Shown here piece by piece: positions 1-9,500 of a stretch of 32,703 nt of DNA; within the stretch, counting starts at the first letter, position 1, and every line of letters starts with the position of its first letter. Under the pieces are notes generated by a model. That model made no database searches. It was not told where the DNA came from and saw only the letters and a list, made by a program, of their open reading frames with translations. The stretch covers positions 1 through 32,703 of the forward strand of contig LSSN01000036.1 of assembly GCA_001970855.1 (NCBI GenBank). The letters are read 5' to 3'. The DNA is from Smittium culicis (taxonomy: Eukaryota; Kickxellomycota; Harpellomycetes; Harpellales; Legeriomycetaceae). The position numbers and the translations under genes are program-made.

Positions 1-1221
1 ATTATAAGTATTGTCTGTTTAAACTCATTGATGTTTAAAAGACGATTTCTACATTAATAAATTATCGTTATACTGTTCTAAATTTTAAATTTATTAATAA
101 TTAAAAAATAGATCTATATTTCATCATGGATATTTTTCTTGATTTTGTCCATATATCAATGGTAAGCTTATTGTTTGATTAGATTTCAGTAATAATAAAT
201 TAATCCAATCTTGGTAGACAAATTCTAAAAACAGTTTAATGCTGTCCTGGTACAACATTATTCAACTATATAGTACCCTAAATATACAATGAATTATATC
301 TTACATAACATTTGTTTTAGTTATATGACTGAATGATAGGTCTACCATACTACAATATTGATACAAAATGAATTTCAAACTGTATTTTTATATTTTTTTA
401 TATAATGTTAGATTATATAAAATAAGTTAGCTTAGATGTAAAAGGGTATTTAGATGCTGTACAAATCACTTTTAACATTTTCAGGGACATCATTTTTTGA
501 CTTATTATGCGAGACAGTATTAAGATTATATTTTTATTTGGTGTTTTAGATTATTAAAATAAAGCTTTGAGTGTCTGATATATCACTATATAATATAATC
601 ATTTATAGATTAATTTTTTGGATCTGTCTAATATCTAAATGGCGATAATTGAATGGTTTGAATCAGAGCGATTTAGCACATAATTATTGCATATTACTTT
701 GGCAGACATTAAATGACTGTCATTCATGTTTCTAGCTAGAAATAGAAAAAAATTCTTAAAGTTGTGTATCTTTTATTAAAAGATAAATTTTTAGTTTTTT
801 GATCCAAAAGTATAAATAATAGTTAAATGTTAGAAATTTACTTGCAAAATTGCAAATAAATTATAAATTATAGATCTAAAAGCGAATTTAATATGAAAAA
901 TAAAGTATTTGAAAATCGAATTTTACGAATTGCCATTGGATATTCAGAGATGAATAAACGATTTTAAAATAAGTGCCAATAATTACAAAGTAATAATTAA
1001 CGAATGGATTTGTAGTAGATTATGGCAATTTCTGATCAAAAAATGATGCTTAATAATTGATTGCTAAAACGATTTCTTACTGAAAATAAAATCTAAGAAA
1101 TTAAAAATCTGTATGCCAATATTATTTCTCTTGGCAATTTTTTTTTTCTGAATTTGAATGGAAAAGAAAGTACATATATATCTAACACGTATATATATAT
1201 TTTCATAATCGGGCGTAAATA
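1..1221. other. Gene-free AT-rich left edge
   Basis: No open frame of useful length or recognisable element is seen on either strand. The sequence is AT-rich with scattered homopolymers. A (TA)-rich stretch with tatatata runs lies about 20 to 50 bases before the ATP11 start codon and may belong to that gene's promoter, but no specific site can be claimed. Confidence 0.6.
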
Positions 1222-2717
1222 ATGCAAAGAAACTTATTGGGAAATAAAGCGATTACTTATTCGGCAACAAAAGCAGTAGGAAGTAAACTATTAGCGAATT
1301 CCGCATCTCTCCGCTTATTCAACACATCTAAATCAAAAGGTTCTGCACTACATCTTCCACTATTTGACATTTCGCAAGGGACGAGCTTATTTTCAAGAAC
1401 TGGAAACAGAGTTTTAGGTTTCTAATAAATCTATTACATTATTACATTTAAGACATTTTTTTGATATCACCTTGCTCAAAAATTCTGTTTTTTTTTTATT
1501 TGATTGTTGATTGTTTTTAGCAAGCAATATGTCAAGTTTGTCAAACAATTACGCGCAGAAATATAAGGAAAAGCTCCTAAAAAAGGCCCAAGAGTAAATA
1601 ATAATCTATACTTTTTTGAAAATGTGTACGTGTTTGATATGTACGATTTTAACTAATACTTTCTTTGTTATTCGAAAAAAAATAAATGTGCTTATTAGCG
1701 AGGGCTATAACTCCATCGAGGAATTGCAAGCAGCATACGCGGATAAAAAAAAGACTAAACAACCAATACCCGAAGCCAGTTTCCTTGCTAAGGAAGCAAA
1801 GTCGGCAGAAAACCCAGCTGTAACTGCCGAAACACCAGTTTCTACAAAAGTTGCGAAGAGACGAAGCATGAGTAATGCCGAGTCAGAAGAATACTTTTCT
1901 GAGGGCGAGGACAGCGTCGAAGGGGGTGCAAAAAATAGCGGCGCGAGTGCATCTGCAGTGGCGAATGCGGCGGCTGCTGTTGAAGAGAACAAGTACTCGA
2001 GCAGCAAGAATCTGCCCTCGAACGTCAAGGTAAAATATAAAAGTTATTAATTAAAGCTAGCACCGCATAAAAAAAAAAATAATAATAAAACGCGCGGTAA
2101 AATCTTGCTCATTGGTAAAAAAAAAATAATGTTTGTGACATTTTATTTTTTTTTACATGTAATAAACTTAGTCGCTGGACAAAATTGTGAAGATGGAGCT
2201 GTTGGCGGACAAGACACCTGACGAGGTGAAAGAGATATGGACGGCGTACCACCTGAACAAGCCCTTATTGTCGGCAGTGATTCCGAGCGAGTCGTACAAG
2301 AAAATGCTCGATTTGAGCAAGCAGCATCCCATGTTCATCCTGCCATTACCGCGGTCGGACAAAGGGTACGAATTCTACCTCGTGCAGTTCGATTTCCACA
2401 TGGTCAATTTCACGTCGCTTGCCGAGTACCAGCTGAAACAGGACGCTGCCCGGCCATACCTCTCCGTAACGCACTACACCGACTTTATCAACTCGAAGAA
2501 CATCGTGCTGATGCGCGGCGAAATCGACAGCGACTGCGCCAAGCTGCTCACCCCCGACCTCGCGCAACTACTCGTTCTCATCCTGCAGATGTTCTACGTC
2601 ACGCACAACGACCAGCGCTTAACACTGCTCAAAACGTTCACCAATAACCCTTCAAAGTTCAACTACACCGAACTCATAGACTCCGTCAGCACCCTCGATT
2701 TCGGAAACTCGGCCTAA
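1222..2717 (+). CDS. ATP11: ATP11-type F1-ATPase assembly chaperone, four exons
   Basis: Inferred exons are 1222-1417, 1521-1593, 1699-2029 and 2172-2717, giving 381 residues. All three introns (103, 105 and 142 bases) are GT..AG and phases agree (1, 2, 0). The first donor is the unusual GTTTCT. Residues 1-40 are rich in Lys, Arg and Ser and lack acids, which fits a mitochondrial presequence. Exon 2 plus the start of exon 3 give the family's N-terminal helix (YAQKYKEKLLKKAQ, then EGYNSIEELQ). Exon 4 carries the conserved core: ADKTPDEVKEIWTAYH, MFILPLPR, FTSLAEYQ, LSVTHYTDF and VLMRGEID. Known family role: ATP11 (human ATPAF1) binds the F1 beta subunit in the mitochondrial matrix until it joins alpha. 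Residues about 105-195 are a Lys/Ser/Ala/Glu-rich low-complexity linker, making the protein longer than yeast or human homologues (about 320 residues). The gene is convergent with the next one. Confidence 0.9.
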
Positions 2718-3044
2718 AAAGTTTATTTTTTTGCTCGCTCCAATTTTTATTTAAAAAATAATAATAATAAAAGTTTTAATTTATTTACATTTCACCAAAA
2801 ACGTTGATTTCTTTTGCTGCATTAAAAAAAAAAAAACAAAATTGTAGCTCCAAATTACTAAATTCCTGAACTAAAATGAATCTCTGCTAATTTATCAGAA
2901 ATATAATTTATTATTTTGCACATTAAAAAAATAAATATAAATTTTCTATACTTGCTTTTTTATTACTGTTTTTGCTATTAAATTAAATTAAATTATATAT
3001 ACGTTTTTTTTTTTTTTAAACAAAAAAAAAAAATAAATCTACAT
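2718..3044. other. Intergenic 3' space between convergent genes
   Basis: This short AT-rich spacer lies between the stop codons of ATP11 (+) and the regulator (-). It contains several A and T runs and AATAAA-like sequences on both strands that may serve as poly(A) signals. No gene is seen. Confidence 0.6.
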
Positions 3045-6000
3045 TTATATTCTGAAATTGAAGAATCTATTTTCTCGGCTCATTACTGCTTCGTTATTGC
3101 GCTTCTCGCTAATAAAGTGGCTTAGGAAATCGAACCCTGACCCTGCCTTTTCCCCGCTCTTGTCGTTATCGCCTCCAGATGCTTTGTCTACTTCGCTCCT
3201 ATTCAACATGAGATTTTCAATTAAAAAAAATAAAAGATAACGTTTAGAGTTTCATAAATTCGAGTATGAATTATACAAATAAAAAAAACTTTAATATTAA
3301 AGAGAGCTTACTTTTGGTAATTGGAAGAAGTCGAGTTCGTCAAGTTTGCGTGGTATTCCGAATTTAAATCGCTGATGGACCTTTTAAATTTAAAGCATGA
3401 TTAATAAAGATATAGGTTAATAAAAAATCGCAAGCTTTTTTATAAGAAAAATTTTTATTTATATGTATATAAGGATTGTTACCCTTCGTTGGCCATGAGC
3501 TTTTCAGACAGTTCTTCCAAACTAACAATTGGGAAATCAGCTTCGTTGTTGTAATCGTCCTGGTTGATGCTGAAATCATAGTCGTAGTTAAAATCGAGGT
3601 TTGGAACACTATTTTTTTCCATGTTTGTACTTTTTGAGATGTGCGGAAAATTGGCGTCGATGTTGAAAGAGGGGACAATTGGAGAACTAACGTTTTTAAA
3701 GGGCAGAGTTTGTATTTGCTGTTTTTTGTTAGTATCAGGTAGGTGTTTGCTAATAATGTTGAGAGGTTTAGTAGCTGAGAGATCAGATTCAACAAGGGGA
3801 CTATCGACATTGATAGAGGGAATGGCTTTGTTACGTTTATGTGAGGGTGTTGGATCTAGATCAATTCCCAAGTAACTAACCAGTTCAAGGCAATAAAAAT
3901 TTTTTCGTAGACATTTTTCGAATACTAGATACGAGTGGAACCTGGGAACTAACCAAGGGTTTAAGTCAGAGCGGGTTATTGAAAAATTTGCCATTGACTG
4001 ATAATAAACAGATGAATCTTTAGCGCTATTGTTGGCATGGCTATCCGATTTCAAGCTTTTTAAAGTTTGTAGCATATTTGAGAAGATGGAGTAAGCTTCT
4101 AGTTTTTGAGTTGATACTTCTAGGCCTTTAACGAGTATGTCGTAAGAAGTGTGTATTAGCCTTTTTTTATTATGATCATTTAGGTATAATGCATTTACTA
4201 GGAGAGATGCAGCTTGAAAGAGATAATCGCCTACAGAAAATCCCCAGTATGATTCAGGGATATTTTTTTTATATTTTGCCCATTGGTATACAAGAGCTTG
4301 GGATAAAGAGGCATCGATACAAGTGATTTTAGCATGCTTAATAGAGTCGGGTGGGATGTACCTGTTTTTTACTCTAACCAAATTGGATCGAAATAGGGAT
4401 ATTTTTAAAGAGTTTTTTAGCAGTTGAATAGATAATTTTAATGTATCAAATTCTTGGATTAGAAAGGGATTTTTTTTCAAAGAGTCGTTTGGATTTAGGC
4501 TTTGGATATTTATTGAGGGGCTTTTGTTGAGGCCATATAATTCGTAGTTGAGGTCTAAATATTTTAAGGAGGTAATTTCTTTTTCTAGAGCAGAAACTTT
4601 TTTAGAGAGTTCGTTAAATTGATCAAGCCCAAATCTGGAGTCGTTGTGTTTATTGAGCCACCTCGTATTTGTGAATCTATAAATGGAGCTATATAAGACA
4701 TACATTCTGCAAAGGATATTGAAAGAGTCGGGGTAGTTGAGGTGATTAAATTTGGGGCTATTTACTAGTTCGTTGATTTGAGATACTTGAGTATTGTTAC
4801 AGTAAATCACACCGCTGTACCTCCAAGCCAAATCGTTTGAAGGAAAATTAACGAAAACAGTAGGAAAGTCGAATTTTTGTGGTAGAGAGTAGAATGTAGT
4901 TAAATTGATATTAGTGATATAGCATACCCACCAAACTCTTCTGCAAAATTCGGGATTTTCAGTATCTAGAGAGTGTTTAATGTTTTTAGATTTAATGTCC
5001 ATTTTGTAAAGTTTTAGTTCCAAGGCAGCTCTAAGAGAGAAAGAAAAAAATATAAAGTTAAATTGGGAATAAGGGATCATTTTTTAAAATTAAAAATAAA
5101 AAAAGATAGTTGAACTTACGACATTGCACGACCTAAAAATCAGTAGAAGTAGAAATAGATATTAAAATGTAAAAAAAAAAATTATTGAGATAAATTAGTA
5201 GTAAAAGGGAATATGAGGGATTGGGGTGGTAGGGGGGAGACGAATACCTATAAATTCGAGGGATGAGCATGAGGAGAAGTTAAAATAGAATACAGATAAT
5301 AAAACAGAGGACCAAATATAATACAGATCATAAGGGGGAGCGAGTCTAGATAATAAGAGTTTGGCTTTATTGCTGAAAGAGGAAATATTGAATTTTTTGA
5401 AGTTTGGGTAGTTATCGGGGGCGAATTTTAGGGCGATGGCGATGATTGAGTATAAAAAGTAGTCAGGGAAAAAGTTATTTTTAAGGTTGAGTAAGAAGTC
5501 GGATAAATTAAGGGGCAACATCAGGATGTTTTGGGAGACTATTAGGGAGATGATGATATCTTGAAGATCGTTGGGAGAGGGTAAGGGGATGTCTTCAGAG
5601 TCAGAGTCGTCAAGTTCAGGATTTAGAGGGATGCAGTATAGGTTGGGGAAATTACTTAATGGGCGGCTAAGGGAGGAATTGGTATTTTTTTTTAGATTTC
5701 TTGAATTGATTAGTTGGGAGATTTCATTGTTTGAGAGAAAATTTTTGTGAATTCTTTTTTTGATGATTTCGGATAATTTTTTGATATTGGCAGCCTTTTT
5801 TTCGATGCTTTTTATTACCTTTGAGCGATTTGAATCTTTTTTGGTTTTATTTTGGTTTTGATCTATTGAGGAGGCGGGATTTTCAGGGTCAGGATTGTTG
5901 TCGTCGGTGTGAGGAGGAAAATTTTCAGAAGAGTTTTGATTGCGATTTGGTGAAGGGTTATTTTGCTGGCTTGAGTTGGAGTTCGAGATTGATTTTGTGA

Positions 6001-6196
6001 TGGTGATAGTGTTAGGGTCGGTGAAATTAGGGGAGGTGTGGGTATTAGAGGGGGGGTTAGAGGAATCATTAGTATTGGAGAGGGGTTTGGGGCGTACGGG
6101 ATTGGGGGAATCGATAGTGTTGGAGATGGTGTTAGATTCTAAGGTATTAGGAGAAGTGATAGCTCTAGATAAGTTGGTTGCAGCCGAGGATTGCAT
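3045..6196 (-). CDS. Fungal_trans-domain transcription regulator, five exons with a 13-base microexon
   Basis: In transcript order the inferred exons are 6196-5248, 5132-5120, 5030-3483, 3380-3312 and 3198-3045, giving 910 residues. Each intron is GT..AG and phases agree throughout. Residues about 1-130 are Ser/Asn/Pro/Thr-rich, and about 130-180 are Lys-rich. From about 220 the sequence fits the fungal transcription factor domain (PF04082): DYFLYSIIAIALKFAPDNYP, a hydrophobic helix ending in SSLEFIG, then RAMSAALELKLY, ENPEFCRRVWW and LPQKFDFP. The RRVWW block is a hallmark of the family, which acts in the nucleus as Zn2Cys6-type regulators. No Zn2Cys6 or C2H2 cluster is visible in the modelled protein. 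An acceptor-like CTTAG lies just before the chosen ATG, so an upstream exon is possible. Without the last two exons the frame stops at 3479. Target genes are unknown. Confidence 0.82.
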
Positions 6197-6407
6197 ATCT
6201 AAGAAAGGGAGTAATAAAAGACAGCAAAGAGGCCGAGGGGGTAGGAGGGGAATTCAGTAAAGAGGTGATAAATAGGTATGACTAAACATTTAAAATTAAA
6301 AAGACAGCTGCGACAACAGCAACAGAAATATTAATAGTGGTAGTATTAGTAATGATTGAATAATCAGCGAACGATGATGATTGAAGTCTAGAGAGAAGGT
6401 TAAAAGA
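6197..6407 (-). promoter_or_regulatory. Upstream region of the regulator gene
   Basis: Read on the minus strand, this stretch is pyrimidine-rich with CTTCT, CTCC and (TTGCTG)-like runs, as is common in fungal 5' leaders. Acceptor-like TTTAG and CTTAG sites lie within it, so it may include a 5'UTR intron. No cysteine-rich exon was found here. Confidence 0.35.
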
Positions 6408-6503
6408 GATATCCAGCCGATATGAAATATATGGGAGGAGCGGAAGTATGAGATAGATATCTAGGCGATGTGAAATATATGGGAGGAGTGGAAGTATGAG
6501 AGA
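6408..6503. repeat. 48-base tandem duplication upstream of the regulator gene
   Basis: Two adjacent units, 6408-6455 and 6456-6503, match at nearly every position. Each contains GAAATATATGGGAGGAG followed by GGAAGTATGAGA. They lie about 210 to 310 bases upstream of the regulator's start codon. The unit core resembles the ends of a small inverted-repeat element seen at 19682 and 21729. Confidence 0.8.
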
Positions 6504-6763
6504 TAATTAGGAGGCGTAGAGTTTACAGTGGCCGAAATGGCTCATTGTAAGCATTAGGTAAGAAGTGATGTGTCATTTGCTATTTATTATTTCTTATTGT
6601 CCTGCACCCGCACTAATTGGCCCAAATCGCTGTGCGAGTGAGGTGTCTGGCTTTCTAAAATGCCTTTATTTATAATTTCCCATATTAGCGCAATCGGAGT
6701 TTTCGATAAATTTTTGCCAAAAATTGCGAGCCAGATTTCTCCCAATCCCTAAAACTTGTGCTT
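6504..6763. other. Spacer without a recognisable gene
   Basis: Mixed-composition sequence, somewhat richer in GC than its surroundings. The minus strand may contain the extreme 3' end of the decayed gene to the right. No intact frame is seen. Confidence 0.4.
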
Positions 6764-7611
6764 TCAAATATGAATATAACTTTTGTTTTCTTCACTCCAA
6801 TAAAGCTGAATAAAACCCTGATTTTTCTTCAGAAACCTTATAGTTAAGCTCTTGATCACTTCTGCGTTTTCGCCAATTAGGCTCTGAGAAGAACTGACTG
6901 GGAAACGCGAGCCATTTTTTTCTATGCTCGCTAATATTGCTGCAAACAACTATGCTCAGAATTGGATTTTTCCGTACCCAATGGCATGTTTATCTACTCT
7001 CGCTTCAACATGTCGCCGTTTATCGCCATTTGAATTCCTTTATGTGTCGATGATGTCAAGGTTCTGGTTACTTTATCCCAAACAGGAAATGGCTTTTTCT
7101 TACTGGATCTTCGCGGATGTTTCAAGATTCCTGTAGCCAATAATATATCACCAATTAAATGAGAGAACTTTTTGAGAAGCGGAGCTTTATTTCTAACAGC
7201 TTTATTCGTTTGAGCAAGCAACATACAACTATTGGCTGTATAAGATTATTCATTCGATATTATTTTTATGCCTGACTTAAAAATATGAACAAAGCTCATA
7301 TGCTTGAAAAAGATCCGTTCCTCAAAATAATCTCCCATAATAACCAAATACCCACTAATATTACCTAAATCTCTAATAAATTCAATAAACCTAATCACTT
7401 TCTTTAAATCCGATGCTGGTTCCAATAAACTTCTCCCATCGCCCAAATAGTGCCAGAATCAAAACTTAAATGCTAACAATATCTATTTAATCTCTCCAAT
7501 CATCCATTTTCCATTGGCCACATTGCTGGCAAATAGATTATCATGATGACAAAGCCTAGTTCGTTTCTTCGACTCTGTCAAGCGATATTTAATATACCGA
7601 GCCAATAACAT
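6764..7611 (-). pseudogene. Decayed protein-coding gene, unidentified
   Basis: One minus-strand frame reads from an ATG at 7611 through about 200 codons to 6994, interrupted only by a few in-frame stops. A neighbouring frame then continues to 6764 after an apparent frameshift. The peptide segments look like real protein rather than chance translation: KYRLTESKKRTRLCHHDN, SDLKKVIRFIEFIRDLGN, RNKAPLLKKFSHLIGD and GSRFPVSSSQSLIGENAEV. Composition is balanced, with conserved-looking Gly, Trp, Asp and His. I do not recognise the family. The LCHHDN segment superficially resembles a kinase-type HxDN loop, but no other kinase motif is convincing. The region to its right (7612-9330) may hold the upstream part of the same gene, split by a transposon insertion. 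Confidence 0.5.
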
Positions 7612-7984
7612 TTTTTCTCTTACTTTTATCTTTATCCACAAACACTAATTTAAACTAAACAGGAATAACTGTGACTAAGGGCCAGTGAAAAATAGCAAAA
7701 TGATATAACTCATTGTTGCCTTCAAGCTGTATACTCTTATTTATGTAGATTAGTCATCTTTTCGTCCCAATTAGCATACACTTAAGCTTTTTCGTTTACA
7801 GAAACCTCATTTAATAAAATCTCATAGATTGCATCACAGAATCCATTCCTTCCTCCCACCCTCCTATCCATCCTCACCACAAAAAAACCAGAATTGCTCA
7901 TCAAAATTAAAATAAAGCGGGTTTTGCCCTTATTTACAGCCGAATACCTAAAAAATGCCCTTTTCTATGCCCATCACTGCCTAT
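7612..7984. other. Probable eroded continuation of the decayed gene
   Basis: The minus strand contains short coding-like pieces such as VYANWDEKMTNLHK and VFVDKDKSKRKNVIG between stops. These may be upstream parts of the pseudogene at 6764-7611. No intact gene is present. Confidence 0.3.
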
Positions 7985-8374
7985 CCCTTCCCCATCCAAC
8001 ACTGTTATAAAAAACAAATTTATTGATTTGTTTATTTAACCCTTTCTCGGGCGGTTGACTGTTTTTGGCCCTCTATTTATAGCCAACAGCGTTCATTTTG
8101 ACTACTTTAATTCCGAGGCTTTAAGAAATATTGGTATATTGCAAATTAACAACAAATAATTAATTTGATTATAATAATCAACGAATCATTAAATTTGATT
8201 TTTTTGATGAGCGTAAGACGGGAAAAGATTAAAGCAAGTTTATTATTTGTTGTTATTCTACAACAAACAAACAAGCAAACAAACAATTGAATGATTCTCT
8301 GGAATTGATTGTAAATATTGAACAATCAGTTGGCTTTATTTATTAGCCCAAAAACTCTACCCGCCTGTAAAGAA
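7985..8374 (-). mobile_element. TTAA-type miniature transposon, split by a second copy
   Basis: This is a minus-orientation copy of the family described at 22731. Its right end is at 7985-8035 (CCCTTCCCCATCCAACACTG), and it resumes at 8233 with AGCAAGTTTATTATTTGTTG. It ends with CTACCCGCCTGTAAAGAA at 8374, followed by TTAA at 8375-8378. The middle is interrupted by the intact copy at 8040-8228. The left flank is CTAT, a decayed TTAA. Confidence 0.75.
8040..8228 (+). mobile_element. TTAA-type miniature transposon nested in another copy
   Basis: A 189-base element begins CCCTTTCTCGGGCGGTTGAC and ends GACGGGAAAAGA. It is flanked on both sides by TTAA (8036-8039 and 8229-8232). The surrounding sequence rejoins into a single older copy of the same family if this insert and one TTAA are removed, which shows that it moved by insertion at TTAA. 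No coding capacity. Confidence 0.85.
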
Positions 8375-8378
8375 TTAA

Positions 8379-9423
8379 ATTCGCCTGATTAGATAATCAT
8401 TCATCTGCCCACTAATAATAATCTTGGAATTGGGAAGAAATTTTATCAAGAAGCCATTAGATAGCTTGATGCATTTAACGCGTAAAAAATTAATAGCTAA
8501 TGAACAAAACCACTTTTTTTTTTTTTTTTTTACAAATATAAATTTCAGAGTTATACGAATAAATAAAAAAAACTGCAAGCCCTCTTCAATCCCACTAATA
8601 ATTTTATCAGCCAATGAATAAACACACCTATATCATTAACTTGAAACAAAGTACTTTCTTTGATCTGAATCCCTCATTCGTCTAAACTAAATAATACATT
8701 TGTAAATCCACTATTTTATTATTCTTCACCAAATATCGCACTAAATCCCCTATATGAAACAGCTCAGTTATTGATCCGAAGATTTCAAATCTAAATCCTC
8801 TCAAATTCATTACAATATTCGCCTATACGCCATTTAATGCCACAGTTTAAATAGAGAAGCTATTGCAGTATATTTAAATTCCCAATCATCACTTTATCTC
8901 GGCGAATAAATTATAACACCTCAATTAATTTAGCTATTTTAAATCGTATTTTAATTAATCCTATAAAAAAATGCTTCACCAACATAGTACATATATTTAT
9001 AAAATTTAGAGATAAATGTACAAAAAAGATAACCTATAAATTTCAATTCAATAATATTATAAAAAACAATATTGAATACATTTAAATAATAAGAATTTAA
9101 AGCGAAAATATATATCAAGTACTTTGAATGAATATAATATGAATTACAAATTTTCCCTATTATTAAAAATTTCATTAATTTAGCACTTTCTCTGCTACCA
9201 ACTTTAATAAATAATCTGGTCAAATAATTCAACACGCTCCAATCCCTATTATAAACACTCAGAATATCGTATATTAATCCAGAAATTGATCCGAGCCGCC
9301 TGTATCACCATCGAATCTAAGCACTGAAAGTGGAAATATATCACGTTAAGATATCCCTATATACAACAGAAAGACATTAACTTGTTTTTATTACTTTTAC
9401 CATATTAATTAAATTAAAGAATT
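8379..9423 (-). pseudogene. Scattered coding remnants on the minus strand, unidentified
   Basis: No intact frame exists, but the minus strand keeps coding-like patches: YDILSVYNRDWSVLNYLTRL and KVGSRESAKLMKFLIIGKI near 9140-9300, FRFEIFGSITELFHIGDLVR near 8770, and LADKIISGIEEGLQFFLF near 8600. Stops and frame changes lie between them. Together with 6764-7611 they could be one gene of roughly 2.5 kb destroyed by mutation and by the transposons at 7985-8374. The family is not recognised. Chance AT-rich translation is possible for some patches. Confidence 0.3.
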
Positions 9424-9427
9424 TTAA

Positions 9428-9500
9428 CCCTTTCAAGGGCGGTAGGTAATTATTGCCCATTTTAACATTTTGCAACAGCACATTGTTCAAAAAAAGACTA
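9428..9500 (+). mobile_element. Left-end fragment of the TTAA-type miniature transposon
   Basis: TTAA at 9424-9427 is followed by CCCTTTCAAGGGCGGTAGG, matching the family's left end. Similarity fades after about 40 to 70 bases and no matching right end is seen nearby. Confidence 0.5.

Noticed and set aside
1705..2647. Open frames at 1705-2028 (-), 2237-2647 (+) and 2346-2567 (-)
   Set aside because: They lie on top of ATP11 exons 3 and 4 in other frames and have no protein-like motifs.
3058..3240. 60-codon plus-strand frame
   Set aside because: It is the antisense of the last exon of the minus-strand regulator gene.
3364..3875. Frames at 3364-3810 (-) and 3621-3875 (+)
   Set aside because: They overlap the regulator's long exon in other frames and have biased composition.
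5863..6260. Frames at 5863-6069 (-) and 5940-6260 (+)
   Set aside because: They are shadows of the low-complexity N-terminal part of the regulator gene.
7540..7611. LCHHDN segment as evidence of a protein kinase pseudogene
   Set aside because: No glycine loop, catalytic lysine or DFG-like motif could be found around it, so the family was left open.
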